Below the pieces are notes generated by a model, which was not told the DNA's origin, searched no databases, and saw nothing but the letters and a program-made list of their open reading frames with translations. Position numbers and translations under genes: made by a program. Below are positions 61,751-64,000 of a stretch of 64,000 nt of DNA, piece after piece. The stretch lies in NCBI GenBank assembly GCA_900548585.1, contig URLI01000003.1, forward strand, positions 1-64,000. Reading direction: 5' to 3'. Origin of the DNA: an uncultured Prevotella sp. (GTDB lineage Bacteria; Bacteroidota; Bacteroidia; Bacteroidales; Bacteroidaceae). Numbering within the stretch: the stretch's first letter is position 1; the number at the start of each line of letters is the position of its first letter.

Positions 61751-62752
61751 ATGGAAATGGAGCAAGACATCATCAGCCCTGTGAGCCGCGAACTACTGAA
61801 GGCGGAGCTGACGCACGACAGGCAACTCAGAATGACAAACAAGAGCCATAATGAAATATACATCATAACGGCTCACGACTCACCGAACACAATGACGGAG
61901 ATCGGGCGTTTGCGCGAGATCGCTTTCCGGGAAGCTGGCGGGGGAACGGGAAAAAGCATGGATGTCGACGAGTTCGACACCTGCGAAAACTGTTACAAGC
62001 AGCTGATTGTGTGGAACCCGGAGGCAGAGGAGATAATCGGAGGATACCGATACATGTGCGGGACCGACTGGGTGCTCGACGGCGACGGGCAGCCGCTGCT
62101 CGCAACGAGCCACATGTTCCATTTCTCCGACCGATTCCTAAACGAATACATGCCGTACACAATCGAGCTGGGGCGGTCGTTCGTGTCGCTCGAATATCAG
62201 AACGTGCAGCGGAACAGCAAGAGCATCTTCGCGCTCGACAACCTGTGGGACGGGCTCGGAGCACTGACGGTGATTATGCCGGACGTGAGGTATTTCTTCG
62301 GCAAGATGACCATGTACCCATCATACATACGACGCGGGAGGGACATGATACTGTATTTCCTGAGAAAGCATTTCAGCGACAAGGAACATCTCATAACACC
62401 GATGAAACCGCTCGTTATCGAGACTGACGAGGCGGAACTGGCGACCCTCTTCTGCGAGAAGAACTTCAAGGCAGACTACAGGATTCTCAACAGGGAGGTC
62501 AGGAAAATGGGCTACAACATACCGCCGCTCGTCAACGCATACATGAACCTCAGCCCGACGATGAAACTTTTCGGCACGGCGATAAACAACGGCTTCGGCG
62601 ACGTGGAGGAGACAGGCATACTCATCGCGGTGGACGAAATACTCGAGGATAAGCGCATACGCCACATCGACTCGTTCATAAGGGAACACCCCGAGGCTCT
62701 GAAAATAACGAGCGGCGCAAACAACATAATCTACAAGAGCAGCAAGGCGTGA
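61751..62752 (+). CDS. glsB: Glycine N-acyltransferase, probable GlsB
   Basis: This 333-residue member of the OlsB/hemolysin-like GNAT family transfers a hydroxyacyl group from acyl carrier protein to an amino acid. Typical features are IGRLREIAFREAGGGTGKSMDVDEFD at 52-77 and IIGGYRYMCG. ELGRSFVSLEYQ follows with the acceptor pocket, then a long helical C-terminus. It makes the lyso form that the preceding O-acyltransferase completes. It is cotranscribed with glsA, 11 bp apart. Confidence 0.85.
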   Translation: MEMEQDIISPVSRELLKAELTHDRQLRMTNKSHNEIYIITAHDSPNTMTEIGRLREIAFREAGGGTGKSMDVDEFDTCENCYKQLIVWNPEAEEIIGGYRYMCGTDWVLDGDGQPLLATSHMFHFSDRFLNEYMPYTIELGRSFVSLEYQNVQRNSKSIFALDNLWDGLGALTVIMPDVRYFFGKMTMYPSYIRRGRDMILYFLRKHFSDKEHLITPMKPLVIETDEAELATLFCEKNFKADYRILNREVRKMGYNIPPLVNAYMNLSPTMKLFGTAINNGFGDVEETGILIAVDEILEDKRIRHIDSFIREHPEALKITSGANNIIYKSSKA

Positions 62753-62914
62753 CCCGATGAAATGCGCCTCCGTGCTACAATTGACGGCCTTTGGCTGACC
62801 AATCACGCCGTGTTTGCTGACCAATCACGGCGTATTTGCTGACCAATCACGCCGTATTTGCACCGCAATCACGCCGAATTTGCGATGATGTTCAGGGTGG
62901 GCCGCAGCGCCGCA
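62753..62914. other. Intergenic stretch between convergent genes
   Basis: Consists mainly of the 22-bp tandem repeat at 62795-62882. No gene was seen. Confidence 0.5.
62795..62882 (+). repeat. Four tandem 22-bp repeats
   Basis: Units at 62795-62816, 62817-62838, 62839-62860 and 62861-62882 carry AATCACGCCGTGTTTGC-like sequence with few substitutions, the last unit diverging most. They share CGCCGTGTTTGC with the 22-bp repeat at 32906-32988. Confidence 0.88.
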
Positions 62915-64000
62915 TCATACCAGCGGCAGTGCCATCCCGTTTATCTTCTGGTATATTTCGAGGGCATAAACATCGGTCATGCCGCTGACGTAGTCTAAAA
63001 CGGCCATGATGCGTTTCTCGAGGTCGGGCGAGTTGATGTCGTACTGGCTGCCCACGCGGTTCAGCAGTTGCCGCGAGTAGAAGCGGTCAGGGTATATAGC
63101 GGCCTCTGTGAATGTCCCCATCAGTGTGTCGATAATCTTGTAGCCGCTCAACTCCACATCCAGCACGGGCTTGCTGTTGTATATCTTCCCGCACGATGTC
63201 TCGTTGCATTTCATGTATGCCGCGCGCTGCTTTTCGCTGATTCCATCGATGAGAGAACCTCTGAAAGAACCTTCCATTATCTTATCCTCGTTGGCCATGA
63301 AAGTGTCAACGCAGCATTTCTCAAGCAGCCCTATGACCCTTGCGCGCATATACACCACCTTTTCGTTGTCGTCTGTTATGCCATCGTCCCTCACCCGCTG
63401 CCTTATCCTGTCCTGCGTCTCGCCGTCGAAGAACCCGAGCAGCAGTTCGCTCGTCTCCTCGAAAGTGAGTATCTTCAGTTTGTGCGCGTCCTCAATGTCC
63501 ATCACCTCGTAGCAGATGTCGTCGGCCGCCTCGACGAGATATACCAACGGGTGGCGCGCATACGACACACCTTCTGCGCCATTCCCGCCGCCATCTTGCC
63601 GCATGCCGTTTGCCGGCAGTTGCGGAATGCCGAGTTCGGCGGCAATCTTGCGGTAGGTGGGCATCTCCTCATGGAAGAACCCGAACTTGCCTTTCCTTCC
63701 CGCGCGTGTCGATGAAACGGGGTATTTCACTATCGATGCCAGTGTGGTGTATGTCATCACGAAGCCGCCCTCGCGCCGTCCGCAGTATCTGTGGGCGAGC
63801 AGCCGGAACGCGTTGGCATTCCCCTCGAAGTGGGTCAAGTCTGCCCATGCCTCCGGCGACACCATGTCGCGTATGTGTTTTCCTCCCCCCTCGGTGAAGA
63901 AAGCCTGAATGGCCTTCTCGCCGGAGTGGCCGAACGGCGGGTTTCCCATGTCGTGGGCAAGACACGCCGTGCTGACTATGGTGCCTATTTCCGGCAGCAT
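62915..64000 (-). CDS. dgt: Deoxynucleoside triphosphate triphosphohydrolase, N-terminus cut by window edge
   Basis: This HD-domain enzyme hydrolyses dGTP to deoxyguanosine and triphosphate. The visible 361 residues begin inside the catalytic domain: the HD motif is AHDMGNPPFGHSGE and further conserved parts are DDICYEVMDIEDAH and the LFDG-like helices. The frame runs off the right edge, so roughly the first 100 residues, including the first His ligand, lie outside. It is convergent with the glycine-lipid genes. Confidence 0.9.
   Translation of the reverse strand: MLPEIGTIVSTACLAHDMGNPPFGHSGEKAIQAFFTEGGGKHIRDMVSPEAWADLTHFEGNANAFRLLAHRYCGRREGGFVMTYTTLASIVKYPVSSTRAGRKGKFGFFHEEMPTYRKIAAELGIPQLPANGMRQDGGGNGAEGVSYARHPLVYLVEAADDICYEVMDIEDAHKLKILTFEETSELLLGFFDGETQDRIRQRVRDDGITDDNEKVVYMRARVIGLLEKCCVDTFMANEDKIMEGSFRGSLIDGISEKQRAAYMKCNETSCGKIYNSKPVLDVELSGYKIIDTLMGTFTEAAIYPDRFYSRQLLNRVGSQYDINSPDLEKRIMAVLDYVSGMTDVYALEIYQKINGMALPLV

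Noticed and set aside
62795..62882. Possible CRISPR array
   Set aside because: The 22-bp units follow each other directly with no spacers.

Overview
The window looks like a chromosome segment of a Bacteroidales bacterium, most likely Prevotella or a close relative. The signs are a SusC/SusD pair with lipoprotein partners, several secreted proteins ending in short type IX-like C-terminal tails, promoters of the Bacteroidetes -7 type (TAnnTTTG) instead of -35/-10 boxes, almost no Shine-Dalgarno sequences, a flavodiiron protein, and a glycine-lipid acyltransferase pair. Core genes are moderately GC-rich and gene-dense. A few short islands (about 250-980, 30250-32730 and 42967-43692) are AT-richer and look acquired.

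Layout. 1-1200: a small toxin-antitoxin module bounded by a 16-bp inverted repeat, followed by an 11-bp tandem repeat and a terminator. 1200-7240 (minus): an ECF sigma/anti-sigma pair, then the topA-aroK-speA run. 7500-13300: two lipoproteins, a Nudix hydrolase, a thioredoxin-fold lipoprotein that lacks its CXXC, a YitT-type membrane protein and a porin. 13300-16630: three secreted proteins. 16690-20860: a flavodiiron protein, an M16 peptidase, a WYL regulator and ribonuclease HII. 21070-29830: a five-gene SusCD-type operon with an HExxH lipoprotein, a DUF4302 lipoprotein and a secreted protein. 29870-33130: repeats, then an accessory island described below, then 22-bp tandem repeats. 33160-42940: an M6 protease, gpmI, ung, DUF3109, an AraC regulator, gyrB, rpsT, tRNA-Glu and recO. 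42967-43692: a possible PD-(D/E)XK-type protein of unknown role. 43858-60646 (minus): a complete division and cell-wall cluster read mraZ-rsmH-ftsL-ftsI-murE-mraY-murD-ftsW-murG-murC-ftsQ-ftsA-ftsZ-yqeY. 60900-62752: the probable glycine-lipid genes. 62915 to the right edge: a truncated dNTP triphosphohydrolase.

The most interesting locus is 30248-32693. A HEPN-type Abi_2 (AbiF/AbiD) protein gene has a good promoter and a compact hairpin RNA with a U-tract immediately upstream in the ancestral arrangement. This matches the known architecture of abiF-associated structured RNAs. A 1,443-bp ISL3-type insertion sequence has landed exactly between them. It has imperfect inverted ends of about 57 bp and an 8-bp target duplication, ATATGAAC, that contains the abi start codon. 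The RNA and the toxin-like gene have therefore been separated, which is a natural test of how that two-part system works.

The division cluster is also informative. Three MraZ-type boxes repeat at exactly 10 bp in front of mraZ, and FtsL, FtsQ and FtsA all carry long charged low-complexity segments. All assignments come from reading the sequence. No database search was run.
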